Positions 44,609 to 53,167 are shown, counted from the stretch's first letter. The stretch: 64,000 nucleotides of DNA from Clostridia bacterium (GCA_017445115.1 JAFSUU010000019.1:1-64000), one strand, 5' to 3'. Translations and numbers: made by a program. Notes: generated by a model from the sequence alone, not told the origin.

Positions 44609-46816
44609 ATGGCAAAAAGAAAAGTCAAAAATGAACCGAAGGAATATATTGAACCGGCGCCTTACGATCAGCCTATAACGGAGACGGTCGAGAAGAACTA
44701 TATGCCGTACGTGATGAGCGTTATCATCTCGCGTGCGATACCGGAGATCGACGGCTTTAAACCCGCTCACCGCAAACTTCTTTATACGATGTATAAGATG
44801 GGACTTCTCACCGGGGGAAGATCGAAGAGCTCCAACATCGTCGGTCAGACGATGAAGCTCAATCCGCACGGCGACGCGACTATCTATGATACGATGGTCA
44901 GACTTACCCGCGGAAACGAGGCGCTTCTGCATCCGTTTATCGACTCAAAGGGTAACTTCGGTAAACAGTACAGCCGCGACATGGCTTACGCTGCCGCCCG
45001 TTATACGGAAGCGAAGCTCGATCCGTTCAGCGGAGAGCTTTTTGAGGGGATCGATCGCGACGCCGTTGATTTTATCCCGAACTTCGACAACACTACGACC
45101 GAGCCCGTGCTCCTTCCGACCACGTTCCCGAACATTCTCGTGTCGCCCAATATGGGTATTGCTGTCGGTATGGCGTCGAATATTTGCTCGTTCAACCTCG
45201 CCGAGGTTTGCGACGGTGCGATAGCTTTGCTTAAGAATCCGAACTCGTCGGTCGATAAAATAATGGGTATTATAAAAGCCCCCGATTTTCCGGGCGGCGG
45301 TTATCTTCTTTACGACCGCGAGCAGATGAAGTCAATTTATGAGACCGGACGCGGATCATTCAAGATCAGAGCAAGATATACTTTTGACAAGGAAAACAGT
45401 TGCATTGACATAGTCCAGATACCGTATTCCACGTCAATAGAGCTTATAATCAAGAACCTCACCGATCTTATGAAAGACGGAAAGGTCAAGGAGATCACCG
45501 ACGTCAGAGACGAGATCGACCTTTCGGGCTTCAAACTCACGGTCGACATACGCCGCGGTACCGATCCGGACCTTTTGATGAAGAAGCTGTACAAGCTTAC
45601 GCCTCTCGAAGATAATTTCAACTGCAACTTCAACGTGCTGATCAACAAAGCGCCGAAGCAGCTCGGAGTAGTCGGCATTCTCAAAGAGTGGTGCGATTTC
45701 CGCCTCGGCTGTGTCAGAAGGATACTCACGTTTGATATGCAGAAGAAGAAGGACAAGCTTCATCTTCTTGTCGGACTCGGCAAAGTGCTTCTTGACATAG
45801 ACAAAGCGATAAAGATCGTTCGCGAGACCGAGAAAGAGTCTGACGTCGTCCCGCGCCTTATGGAGGGCTTCAAAATTGATGAGGTCCAGGCGGAATATAT
45901 CGCAGAGATAAGACTTCGCCACCTGAACCGCGAGTATATAATCAACCGCATCAAAGAGATAGAGTCTCTTCGCGCAGAGATCGCAGAGATCGAATCGATC
46001 CTCGGCGACGAACTTAAACTGCGCGCTCACGTTGCAAAAGAGCTCGCGGAGATCAAAAAGAAATACGGCGTACCGAGAAAAACTCAGATAATCTACACTG
46101 ACGATATGGAAGAAGAGCCTGTTGTCGAGGAGAAAGAGAATTATAACGTACGCATCGTATTTACAAAGGGCGGATACTTCAAGAAGATCACGTTCCTGTC
46201 CCTTCGCGGCAATGACGAGCAGAAGCTCAAGGACGGCGACGAGATAGTTTACAGCGTCGACACAGAGAATATCGCGGATATAATGGTGTTCACCGACAAG
46301 TGCCAGGTTTATAAGGCGTCACTGTCGGATTTCGATACCACCAAGGCGTCGTCTCTCGGCGACTTTCTCGCGACGGTCCTGAACTTTGACGAGAACGAGC
46401 GCCCGGTAATGGTCCACGTCATACCGAAGGACGTTTCAAAAGACAGGGTAGTGTTCGTCTTTGAAAACGGCAAAGGCGTCCGTGTTCCCGTTTCTTCCTA
46501 TGAGACGAAATCGAATCGCCGCCGCTTGACCGGAGCTTACAGTTCCGCGTCGCCTGTCGCCGGGATCGTATATGAAGAAAAAGGCGCGCCGGTAGATATA
46601 TATATTGAGAACAACGCAGGACGAGCGATCACGGTAAAATCCTCACTGATACCCGAAAAAGCTACGAGAAGCGCTTCCGGTGTCACCGTACTCCAGCTCA
46701 AAAAAGGTCAGAAGGTCGTGAGAGTCGAGAGCGGTATCGCGCTTGATAATATGCCGGAAGCTTCAAAATGTAAAAAAATCAAGATTCCCGCCACCGGCGT
46801 GAATATCGGAAAATAA
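44609..46816 (+). CDS. parC: Topoisomerase IV/gyrase A subunit family
   Basis: This 735-residue type II topoisomerase A subunit has the breakage-reunion domain in its N-terminal part: YVMSVIISRAIPEIDGFKPAHRKLLYTM, NPHGDATIYDTMVRL, and AAARYTEAKL with the catalytic Tyr near 132. A coiled-coil tower (about 350-490) and a C-terminal beta-pinwheel region follow. It is shorter than GyrA (about 820+), which fits a ParC-type subunit. No parE/gyrB gene lies next to it. GGAGG precedes the ATG. Confidence 0.9.
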   Translation: MAKRKVKNEPKEYIEPAPYDQPITETVEKNYMPYVMSVIISRAIPEIDGFKPAHRKLLYTMYKMGLLTGGRSKSSNIVGQTMKLNPHGDATIYDTMVRLTRGNEALLHPFIDSKGNFGKQYSRDMAYAAARYTEAKLDPFSGELFEGIDRDAVDFIPNFDNTTTEPVLLPTTFPNILVSPNMGIAVGMASNICSFNLAEVCDGAIALLKNPNSSVDKIMGIIKAPDFPGGGYLLYDREQMKSIYETGRGSFKIRARYTFDKENSCIDIVQIPYSTSIELIIKNLTDLMKDGKVKEITDVRDEIDLSGFKLTVDIRRGTDPDLLMKKLYKLTPLEDNFNCNFNVLINKAPKQLGVVGILKEWCDFRLGCVRRILTFDMQKKKDKLHLLVGLGKVLLDIDKAIKIVRETEKESDVVPRLMEGFKIDEVQAEYIAEIRLRHLNREYIINRIKEIESLRAEIAEIESILGDELKLRAHVAKELAEIKKKYGVPRKTQIIYTDDMEEEPVVEEKENYNVRIVFTKGGYFKKITFLSLRGNDEQKLKDGDEIVYSVDTENIADIMVFTDKCQVYKASLSDFDTTKASSLGDFLATVLNFDENERPVMVHVIPKDVSKDRVVFVFENGKGVRVPVSSYETKSNRRRLTGAYSSASPVAGIVYEEKGAPVDIYIENNAGRAITVKSSLIPEKATRSASGVTVLQLKKGQKVVRVESGIALDNMPEASKCKKIKIPATGVNIGK

Positions 46817-46828
46817 ACGGAGTTTGAG

Positions 46829-46939
46829 ATGAACGATAAGAAAAGAAAGTTTATGGTAAGGCTTGTGTGCCTTATTCTCGCCGGAATGATGGTTATAGGC
46901 GGTCTTGTCGCGGCGGTAAGCTATATCCTTGCAAATTGA
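46829..46939 (+). CDS. 36-residue single-pass membrane protein
   Basis: A short ORF 12 bp after parC encodes 36 residues: a basic start (MNDKKRKFMVRL) and one membrane helix (CLILAGMMVIGGLVAAVSYIL), ending in TGA. A CGGAG site is six bases from the ATG. Proteins with this plan, in the style of DUF4044, are common in Clostridia and are of unknown function. Too short for most gene finders. Confidence 0.6.
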   Translation: MNDKKRKFMVRLVCLILAGMMVIGGLVAAVSYILAN

Positions 46940-46992
46940 GCACCCGGACCTTTCGCGGCATATACTGTTAAAAAACGTCGGAAGGTGTCAAA

Positions 46993-48243
46993 ATGCCGAA
47001 AAAGTATAAAAAAACTCTTGCGGCGTGCTGTTTCGGCTACGTTACACAGTCGATCGTAGTCAATCTCGCGCCGCTCTTTTTCATAATTTTCAAAAGAGAT
47101 TTCGGATTCTCTTATTCATTTATCGCGTCGATCGTTCTTGCGACGTTTGTGATACAGATCGCGGTTGACGCGCTGTCTGTAAAGTTTATGGGTACGCTCG
47201 GCTACAGACGCTGCGCTATCCTCTCGCAGATCTTTTCGGCTTCAGGTCTGCTTATGCTCGGGGTCTTGCCCGGGATAACGGGAAACGCCCATATAGCCGT
47301 GCTTGTATCTGTCGTCCTCTATTCGATAGGCGGCGCGCTGGTCGAGGTCGTGATCAGCCCCATAGTTGATTCACTTCCGACAGAATCCGGCAGCGCTTCG
47401 ATGTCGTTTTTACATTCGTTTTATTCCTGGGGACAGGTAGCCGTAATACTTATAACCACGTTCTTGCTGATCTTGATAGGAGAAAGCGCTTGGTATGTGA
47501 TACCCTTGATATGGACCGCGCTTCCGGCATTATGCGCGGCGCTGTTCTTCAAAGTGCCGATCATTGAGCCGGAGCCGCAGAACGCGGTGAAAGTTACCGG
47601 ACGGCTGTTCGGCAGAAAAATATTCATCTTAACGATGATACTTATGATCTGCGCAGGAGCGTCAGAGCAGATCATGGCTCAATGGGCGTCGATCTTCTGC
47701 GAAAACGGTCTCGGAGTGACGAAAGTCGTCGGCGATCTTCTCGGACCCTGTCTCTTTGCCGCGTTTATGGGCGTCGGCAGAACGTGGTACGGTATCAAAG
47801 GCGACAAGATCGATCTCAGACGGGCGATGATATTCTGTTCGTCGCTCACGATAGCCTGTTATCTCCTGACCGTGTTCTCCGGAAATTCTGTCGCGTCGCT
47901 CGCAGGCTGCGCGCTGTGCGGCCTCGGCGTAAGTCTTCTGTGGCCGGGAATGCTCTCGCTTTCATCGGCGACGTTTCCTGACGGAGGACCTGCGATGTTT
48001 TCGTACCTGGCGCTCGGAGGAGACGTCGGATGCGCGCTCGGACCGTATATCGCAGGGATCGTTTCAGACCGCGTGTCCGAGTCGGAATTCGGTCAATCGC
48101 TCGCCGCAAGTACATCTTCAGGCATCGACGAGATCAGTTTGAAAGCCGGTATCCTCGCCGGGATCGTTTTCCCGATCATAATGCTGACAGGAGCGCTTTT
48201 ACTCGGTAAGAAATCAAATAATGAGAGCGGCGCACTCAAATGA
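46993..48243 (+). CDS. MFS family transporter
   Basis: This 416-residue major facilitator has about 12 hydrophobic segments. The N-half begins with a basic tail and VNLAPLFFIIFKRDFGFSYSFIASIVL, and the central loop (residues 190-205, KVPIIEPEPQNA) is short. VKFMGTLGYRR after helix 2 is the family's loop 2-3 region. Substrate unknown; sugar or drug efflux are both possible. GGAAGGTG precedes the ATG. Confidence 0.8.
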   Translation: MPKKYKKTLAACCFGYVTQSIVVNLAPLFFIIFKRDFGFSYSFIASIVLATFVIQIAVDALSVKFMGTLGYRRCAILSQIFSASGLLMLGVLPGITGNAHIAVLVSVVLYSIGGALVEVVISPIVDSLPTESGSASMSFLHSFYSWGQVAVILITTFLLILIGESAWYVIPLIWTALPALCAALFFKVPIIEPEPQNAVKVTGRLFGRKIFILTMILMICAGASEQIMAQWASIFCENGLGVTKVVGDLLGPCLFAAFMGVGRTWYGIKGDKIDLRRAMIFCSSLTIACYLLTVFSGNSVASLAGCALCGLGVSLLWPGMLSLSSATFPDGGPAMFSYLALGGDVGCALGPYIAGIVSDRVSESEFGQSLAASTSSGIDEISLKAGILAGIVFPIIMLTGALLLGKKSNNESGALK

Positions 48244-48251
48244 GCGCGCCG
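48228..48251. terminator. Hairpin between converging MFS and regulator genes
   Basis: An 11-position stem (48228-48238 with 48241-48251) has one A-C mismatch on the plus strand that becomes a G-U pair in minus-strand RNA, so it favours termination of the XRE regulator gene, whose stop is just upstream in that orientation. It overlaps the MFS stop codon. Confidence 0.45.
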
Positions 48252-48259
48252 TTATCATT

Positions 48260-49150
48260 TTATTTTGAGAAAAGCTCCAGAATGTGATGCTTTTTGGTTG
48301 AATACTTATAAGCAGACTCAAAATCTCTCTTGTTCTCATAGCAGCTTTCTATATCTGCAGCTATGCGGTATTTTGATATAAATCCGAGGTTATCCGAGTC
48401 TTCAAGGCTCATAAACATTTCGATCGCTTTTGTCAGCTTGAATTCTCTCGCGTACGCTTTGGCGCGGAGGTACTTTTGCTGATCGGGATTCATAAAAGGG
48501 AGAGCGGAGGCTAAACCCTCGGCAGTCTCGATCTCGCCGCGGTCGAGATAGCCGAGAGCGGCAAGATATACGAACGTACCTGCGGGTATATTCGTCTGAC
48601 GTTTTGCAAATTCAGATATCACGTCGACGTCTATATTCCCGGGGGCGAACCGGATGAGGGCTGAATATGCGTCGATGGTTCCGATAAGTTCGTTCGGTAC
48701 AAACTTCATCCTGAGGGCGGCGGATCTTGACGCTTCGAGACATCTTTTTGCGCTCGTCAGCATGAACATCTCCATATTTTGTTCCGCTCGCTTCAATTCC
48801 GCTTCTGCGGTGAGATAATAAAGCTCGTCGTCGTACGGAACGGCACGGCACGCGTCGGCACACTCGTCGTATCTTCCTTCCGCGAGCATTGCTCTTGCAC
48901 GTGTCACTGCATCTGTTTTTTTGTAAAGCGCTTCTGCTTCGTCCGAATCGGAGAAAAACAGACCTGCGGGAACGTCGAGTTTATTGGCAAAGTATTCGAG
49001 CGTTTCGATCGAAGGGAGCGCCGCGCCGCTCTCTATCATACTGAGCATATTGCGGCTGACTCTGTCGCCTGCGAGCTCCGATTGAGTCATACTCGCCCGA
49101 AGTCTCTCGGCTCTTATTCGCTCCCCTATATTCTTTATCGAGTTATTCAT
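48260..49150 (-). CDS. XRE-family regulator with TPR-like repeats
   Basis: This 296-residue protein has an N-terminal helix-turn-helix (IGERIRAERLRASMTQSELAG, then SRNMLSMIESGAALPSIETLEYFANKLDVP, residues 7-55). The rest is all-alpha with repeated Tyr/Ala/Leu-rich helices (YDECADACRAVPYDDELYYLT, AYSALIRFAPG), typical of Rgg/PlcR-type TPR sensor domains that bind peptides. Its partner peptide and target genes are unknown. It is convergent with the MFS gene. Confidence 0.78.
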   Translation of the reverse strand: MNNSIKNIGERIRAERLRASMTQSELAGDRVSRNMLSMIESGAALPSIETLEYFANKLDVPAGLFFSDSDEAEALYKKTDAVTRARAMLAEGRYDECADACRAVPYDDELYYLTAEAELKRAEQNMEMFMLTSAKRCLEASRSAALRMKFVPNELIGTIDAYSALIRFAPGNIDVDVISEFAKRQTNIPAGTFVYLAALGYLDRGEIETAEGLASALPFMNPDQQKYLRAKAYAREFKLTKAIEMFMSLEDSDNLGFISKYRIAADIESCYENKRDFESAYKYSTKKHHILELFSK

Positions 49151-49378
49151 ATTCTGTCTCCGAAGTTGCTGTCGCGTTTTCGCGAAGAACGAAAAAGCGC
49201 TGTCAAATACAAGTTAGTAACGATAATAATCCGCAGTTTTTTTCACAAATAATGTGAAAATCCTACGGATTTTTTCATTTTTATCGCTTTTTCTATCGCC
49301 GTTTTTACCCTTCGACGTACCTGTGTACGCCTCACGGGGTAAAGAACGACGATTCTTCATCGAACTGCGGCAGCCACT

Positions 49379-50197
49379 TTATTTCTTGTTTGCTATTCTC
49401 ACGATTTTTCTGAATCTGTCGTTTATCGCATCAAGCATGACTTTTATCGAATCGGTCATCGATTCAACCGAATTTGTCATTTTCTGCGGAACAGCCCCGG
49501 AGCTTTTGCCCGAAGAATCAGCTTTACCGACGGCTTCTTTGACGCTCTGTCGCCTGGCTGACTCCCGCGCCGTAACGGGAGTATGTTTACCGGGCATCGA
49601 GTCTGCTTCTCTCGCTCCGGAGGGCGTTTCGTTCGTTGCTTCCGAATATACGTTGCCGCCAGTCACTTTAATCATCGCGATCTCGTCTTTTAACATATCG
49701 CGCTCTTTACCTATGGAGAAAAGCTCTGCCGACAGCGCGCTCATTTTTGATTTCGCGTCTGCGATCTCACTTTCAAGCTCGAGCCTTTTGCTGTAAAGTC
49801 CCTCGCATTCGGCGTCCTTTGCTTCATATTCCGTTCTCAGTGTGCCGAGCTCTGATCTGATGCTTTCAAGCTCCGCACGAAGCTCATTGATAAGAGCATC
49901 TTTCTCGGCGAGAGACAAGTCAGCCTCCTGCTTTGCTTCAACAGCGGACTGGAGTTCGTGTTTCATTTCGGCGACGGCAGCCTCATGCTCCGCTTTCGAG
50001 ACGGAAAGAGCTTCTTCCGCTTCTTTTGCTCTTTTTTCAGCCTCGTCTATTTTGTCTCCGAGAAATTCGCGCTCTTCTTTGAATCTTTTATTCTCGTCGG
50101 AGATATAATCGATAACGTCTTCTTTGTTGAAGCCGCCTACGGCTTTTCTGAAAGAAAACGGACTCTTCTTTTCCGGGGTTCTGATATCGTCTTTCAT
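49379..50197 (-). CDS. DivIVA-like coiled-coil protein
   Basis: This 272-residue protein opens with PFSFRKAVGGFNKEDVIDYI (DivIVA N-terminal domain; membrane-curvature and division-site binding) and continues as one long coiled coil (residues about 35-165) rich in Glu, Ala and Leu. The C-terminal third is Ser/Thr/Lys rich with no clear fold. Such proteins place cell-wall or division machinery at poles and septa. ATG 50197 is taken as start; the ORF continues upstream to 50239 only by chance. A sigma-A type promoter precedes it. Confidence 0.8.
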   Translation of the reverse strand: MKDDIRTPEKKSPFSFRKAVGGFNKEDVIDYISDENKRFKEEREFLGDKIDEAEKRAKEAEEALSVSKAEHEAAVAEMKHELQSAVEAKQEADLSLAEKDALINELRAELESIRSELGTLRTEYEAKDAECEGLYSKRLELESEIADAKSKMSALSAELFSIGKERDMLKDEIAMIKVTGGNVYSEATNETPSGAREADSMPGKHTPVTARESARRQSVKEAVGKADSSGKSSGAVPQKMTNSVESMTDSIKVMLDAINDRFRKIVRIANKK

Positions 50198-50229
50198 TGT
50201 ACAATCTCTCTCCCTAAAATTATATGTTA

Positions 50230-50258
50230 AGTATATCACGCGCCTTGCGATAAATCAA
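50230..50258 (-). promoter_or_regulatory. Promoter of the DivIVA-like gene
   Basis: On the minus strand, TTGATT (50258-50253), a 17-bp spacer and TATACT (50235-50230). Confidence 0.75.
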
Positions 50259-50280
50259 CCGTGTTGAGTTGATGATCATA

Positions 50281-51204
50281 TCAGTTCATGGTCTTCTGCG
50301 AAATACCTTTTATCGTTACGATGACCCAGCTGTGTTCAGCGCTCTTGATCACTGAATTGCAGTACGGGCAGATCGCAGATTTGTTGAGGTCGATCGGCGC
50401 TCCGCAGTTCGGACAGTTGTCCGCCGTCTTGCCCTCTTGTTTTTCTTCTCTTTGTCCGGATGTGCGCGACAGAGTCCATTCGTATTCCATGAGTTTTTCC
50501 TTCGACGGGTCGCCGGATACAACATTTCTGGTATCATCGTCGATAACGAAATCGCATATCTTGGCTCTGACGTTCGCGATCATAATATCGTTCCCGGATT
50601 CCTGACGCCAACCGAGAAGAGTAACACCTAAAACGGCAATACGGTCTATCTTATTTGTCCTGCGAAGATGTTTGTAGTTATCGAGCTGTGACGTCATCTG
50701 AGCGTAATACGCACCGGAAAGAAGAGTTTGTACCGGCGACAGATCCTTGTTCTGCCATGCCTGCTGCAGCCGTACGTACGAATTTGAGATCCATTCTTTG
50801 AGTTCTTCTTCGGAAAAGTCCGGATCGATTGAAGAATATGATTCGATAGGATTGAGACCTGTCGGAGCAGAATATCCGATGTTGTTCGTCCTTCCGCCCG
50901 TAAATGTCGATGTGGTCCCGTTACTTCCTTTTTTCTTGCTCGTTATCATTGAGAAAACTATGATAGCTATAACAATGACCGCTATGAACACCGTATCTGC
51001 TCCGCCGGAGAAGAGACTTCCCGACGAAGTGCCGTAATCATCGTCGCCATAGTCATAATCGTTGTCATAATCATAATCGCCGCCACCGCCGTAATCTGCG
51101 TCTCCGCTGAAGTCTCCGAAGTCCGCTCCGCTTCTGAAACTGAATACCAGTGAAGCGGTGATCACAAGCGATGTGACGAGAAATAACGAAAATATTTTTT
51201 TCAT
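50281..51204 (-). CDS. Tim44-like domain membrane protein with zinc ribbon
   Basis: The 307-residue protein has a signal peptide (1-25), a low-complexity Asp/Tyr/Gly stretch (about 27-65, DYDYDNDYDYGDDDYG), a membrane helix (about 72-90, VFIAVIVIAIIVFSMI) and then a soluble part resembling the Tim44/MRPL45 domain (from about 125: YSSIDPDFSEEELKEWISNSYVRLQQAW). The C-terminus carries a zinc ribbon CPNCGAP...CPYCNS. If the helix is the only one after signal cleavage, the Tim44 and ribbon parts face the cytosol. Start ATG 51204 has GAGGTT upstream. Function unknown. Confidence 0.7.
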   Translation of the reverse strand: MKKIFSLFLVTSLVITASLVFSFRSGADFGDFSGDADYGGGGDYDYDNDYDYGDDDYGTSSGSLFSGGADTVFIAVIVIAIIVFSMITSKKKGSNGTTSTFTGGRTNNIGYSAPTGLNPIESYSSIDPDFSEEELKEWISNSYVRLQQAWQNKDLSPVQTLLSGAYYAQMTSQLDNYKHLRRTNKIDRIAVLGVTLLGWRQESGNDIMIANVRAKICDFVIDDDTRNVVSGDPSKEKLMEYEWTLSRTSGQREEKQEGKTADNCPNCGAPIDLNKSAICPYCNSVIKSAEHSWVIVTIKGISQKTMN

Positions 51205-51233
51205 ATTGTAACCTCGCGCCTGACGGTAAATAT

Positions 51234-51262
51234 ATCTTACCATACATTTATTCAAAACGCAA
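51234..51262 (-). promoter_or_regulatory. Promoter of the Tim44-like gene
   Basis: On the minus strand, TTGCGT (51262-51257), a 17-bp spacer and TAAGAT (51239-51234). Confidence 0.5.
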
Positions 51263-51305
51263 CAAATATTCGATAAATGGCGCTTAAGATTTTTGAAAAA
51301 AACTA

Positions 51306-51334
51306 TTGACACGTAATTAATTGTGTGATATTAT
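51306..51334 (+). promoter_or_regulatory. Promoter of the tRNA-Lys gene
   Basis: TTGACA (51306-51311), a 17-bp spacer and TATTAT (51329-51334). The expected start near 51341 leaves about 17 nt of leader before the tRNA. Confidence 0.85.
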
Positions 51335-51357
51335 ATTTAAGCACGCGATAGCGGCAT

Positions 51358-51433
51358 GCCCCATTAGCTCAGTAGGTAGAGCACATGACTTTTAATCATG
51401 GTGTCCGGAGTTCGACTCTCCGATGGAGCACCA
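51358..51433 (+). tRNA. tRNA-Lys (anticodon TTT), CCA encoded
   Basis: The cloverleaf is complete: acceptor GCCCCAT, D-arm GCTC...GAGC, anticodon stem CATGA/TCATG around CTTTTAA (anticodon TTT), T-arm CGGAG/CTCCG, and ATGGAGC-A-CCA at the 3' end. One acceptor pair is mismatched, C3 with A70 (see findings). It is a single-gene unit with its own promoter and terminator. Confidence 0.95.
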
Positions 51434-51434
51434 C

Positions 51435-51471
51435 AAAAACTCCTCATTTGTTTACCAAATGAGGAGTTTTT
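51435..51471 (+). terminator. Terminator of tRNA-Lys
   Basis: A 16-bp perfect stem (51435-51450 with 51456-51471) begins one base after the tRNA CCA end and has A-rich and T-rich arms. Confidence 0.9.
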
Positions 51472-51475
51472 GTAT

Positions 51476-51553
51476 CCATGCCGACACGCATGGTATATCA
51501 TCAACACGCAAGGCGCGTTGTATATCATCACGGCAGCGCCGGGTATATTTTAT
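51476..51553. repeat. Tandem small hairpins with TATATCATCA linkers
   Basis: Three stem-loops in a row: CCATGC/GCATGG (51476-51493), AACACGC/GCGCGTT (51503-51519; one mismatch that becomes G-U on the minus strand) and CGGC/GCCG (51531-51541). The first two are each followed by TATATCATCA (51494-51503 and 51521-51530), the third by the related TATATTTTA. This looks like a short array of a dispersed palindromic repeat. Confidence 0.65.
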
Positions 51554-51569
51554 TTACTTAAAATATTGA

Positions 51570-51598
51570 TTGAAAAAATCATATTTTTAAGTTATAAT
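51570..51598 (+). promoter_or_regulatory. Promoter of the acetyltransferase pair
   Basis: TTGAAA (51570-51575), a 17-bp spacer and TATAAT (51593-51598), 32 bp before the first GNAT gene. Confidence 0.8.
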
Positions 51599-51630
51599 AA
51601 TTAAAAGCGATTCAAAGAACGTGAGGCTAT

Positions 51631-52071
51631 ATGATAAGAAAAGCGAGAACTGACGATCTTTCAAGGATCGCAGAGATACTGGTGTTCGTGAAACGGATCA
51701 AGTTTCGTCCGATATTTAAAGACGACGACTATTCGTTCGGTGAGCTTCAGGTGCTTCGTGTGGCTGAAGAATACTCAAAGCCTGAAATTCTGAACAGTAT
51801 TTTCGTTTATGACGACGGTATCGTTAAAGGGCTTATCCGCATAGAAGGTAACGAGATCGTCGAGCTGTACGTGGATTACTTCTTTCAAAATCAAGGTGTG
51901 GGCTCGGAGCTGATAGAATATGCAAAGAGCAATTATCCCGTGACGTTCCTCTGGGCTATAGAGAAAAACGTCGACGCGATCCGCTTTTACGAAGCGCACG
52001 GATTCCGTCTTACGAACAATAAGAAGTTTGAAGAGGGAACGACCGAGTATCTTGTAATGATGGAGAGATAA
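51631..52071 (+). CDS. GNAT family N-acetyltransferase
   Basis: This 146-residue single-domain acetyltransferase begins with MIRKARTDDLSRIAEI, has the acetyl-CoA loop FFQNQGVGSELIEYAK (Q-x-x-G-x-G) near residue 90 and ends with KNVDAIRFYEAHGFRLT, the standard GNAT C-terminal block. Substrate unknown; small molecules or protein N-termini are possible. It is 14 bp upstream of a second GNAT gene. Confidence 0.9.
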   Translation: MIRKARTDDLSRIAEILVFVKRIKFRPIFKDDDYSFGELQVLRVAEEYSKPEILNSIFVYDDGIVKGLIRIEGNEIVELYVDYFFQNQGVGSELIEYAKSNYPVTFLWAIEKNVDAIRFYEAHGFRLTNNKKFEEGTTEYLVMMER

Positions 52072-52084
52072 TTCCGGAGGGAAA

Positions 52085-52582
52085 ATGCTGCAGATCAGGA
52101 AAGGGATACTCGATGATCTTGAAAAGATCATGGAGATCTACAAAAGCGCTCAGGATTTTATGATACTCTCTGGCAATCCGAACCAGTGGGGGCATTTCAA
52201 TCCGACTGAAGAGATGATAATATCCGATATCCGAATAGGGAACAGCAGAGTCATATTTGACGAGGTCGGAATACACGGTGTCTTCGCGCAAATAGATACC
52301 GGAGAGCCGACTTATGACTGTATCGTTGGCGGTAAATGGCTGAACGACGATCCTTATATAACTATCCACAGAGTAGCGGGCGACGGCAAGGTCCACGGTA
52401 TTTTCAAGTGCGCCGCCGATCACTGCAAGAGCTTGTCCTCAAACGTCAGAATAGATACGCACGCTGAAAATCTTGTCATGCAAAGGCATATCGAGGCGAA
52501 CGGTTTTGTAAAATGCGGAACGATCTATCTTGCGAACGGCTCGCCGAGGATAGCATATCATTGGACACTTTCAAATAATTAA
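52085..52582 (+). CDS. GNAT family N-acetyltransferase
   Basis: This 165-residue acetyltransferase starts with IRKGILDDLEKIMEIYKSA and has the WGHFNPTEEMI region and the end block LVMQRHIEANGFVKCGTIYLANG typical of the YesJ-like GNAT group. The acetyl-CoA loop is weak (HGIFKCAADHCK), as in that subgroup. Substrate unknown. It lies 14 bp after the preceding GNAT gene and has GGAGGG upstream. It is probably co-transcribed with its neighbour. Confidence 0.85.
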   Translation: MLQIRKGILDDLEKIMEIYKSAQDFMILSGNPNQWGHFNPTEEMIISDIRIGNSRVIFDEVGIHGVFAQIDTGEPTYDCIVGGKWLNDDPYITIHRVAGDGKVHGIFKCAADHCKSLSSNVRIDTHAENLVMQRHIEANGFVKCGTIYLANGSPRIAYHWTLSNN

Positions 52583-52594
52583 AAAGGTGAGTAT

Positions 52595-53167
52595 ATGAGC
52601 AGAAGAATCGTCATTTTGTTTATTATCATAGCCTTGCTTTCCGTTTTCTTTTGCGCCTGCAAAAACGAAGAGGAAAATGATACCGGTACCGTGACCGACA
52701 GTGAAACGGAACCCGATGTGAGCGATTGGGACAAAGCGACGCTGATCTGGGTTTCAAACACCGATATAAGCTTTGAATTGCGTGTCAAACCCGGATTTGA
52801 ATATGATCTAAAACCCAACGAAGACAACAGCGGATGTACTTTCACGGAAAGCGACGGAAAGTCGGTCGATCTGATAGTGCAGGGGCTTGATTACGAGGCT
52901 TCGTTCGATCAGATGATCCTGTACTTGAAGAGCTTGGATCCCGAGAAGCTTTCGGCCGGAAAAGAGTCTAAAACTATTATTGCGGTTTATAATGCCGGTG
53001 AGACCGAGATCATTTTGAAGATTTCCGACGTACGCTGCCTGACGGCAAAGGCGGTCGATGCCGAAACTGCGGAAGAATTCTTTTCGAACGTTATGATCAG
53101 AGTTAACGGCGAAGACTATTTGCCGCCCGTCCTAAGCGAGGAATTTGTTGCTGAAGAGTTATATTGA
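52595..53167 (+). CDS. Small exported lipoprotein, unknown
   Basis: This 190-residue protein has a basic start (MSRRIVI), a hydrophobic segment (to about 20) and a Cys-containing end (SVFFCAC) that resembles a lipobox, followed by an acidic linker (NEEENDTGTVTDSETEPD). The rest has beta-rich character and no family I know. It lies 12 bp after the second GNAT gene, so it may be in that transcript. AAGGTGAG precedes the ATG. Confidence 0.65.
   Translation: MSRRIVILFIIIALLSVFFCACKNEEENDTGTVTDSETEPDVSDWDKATLIWVSNTDISFELRVKPGFEYDLKPNEDNSGCTFTESDGKSVDLIVQGLDYEASFDQMILYLKSLDPEKLSAGKESKTIIAVYNAGETEIILKISDVRCLTAKAVDAETAEEFFSNVMIRVNGEDYLPPVLSEEFVAEELY

Noticed and set aside
49254..49276. Small hairpin GAAAATCC/GGATTTTTTC after the DivIVA-like gene
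   Set aside because: The stem is AT-rich and short, and lies more than 100 bp from the stop; it may be a weak terminator but I cannot support it.
51434..51553. CRISPR array
   Set aside because: The repeated linker is only 10 bp and the intervening segments are palindromic rather than unique spacers; no cas genes are present.
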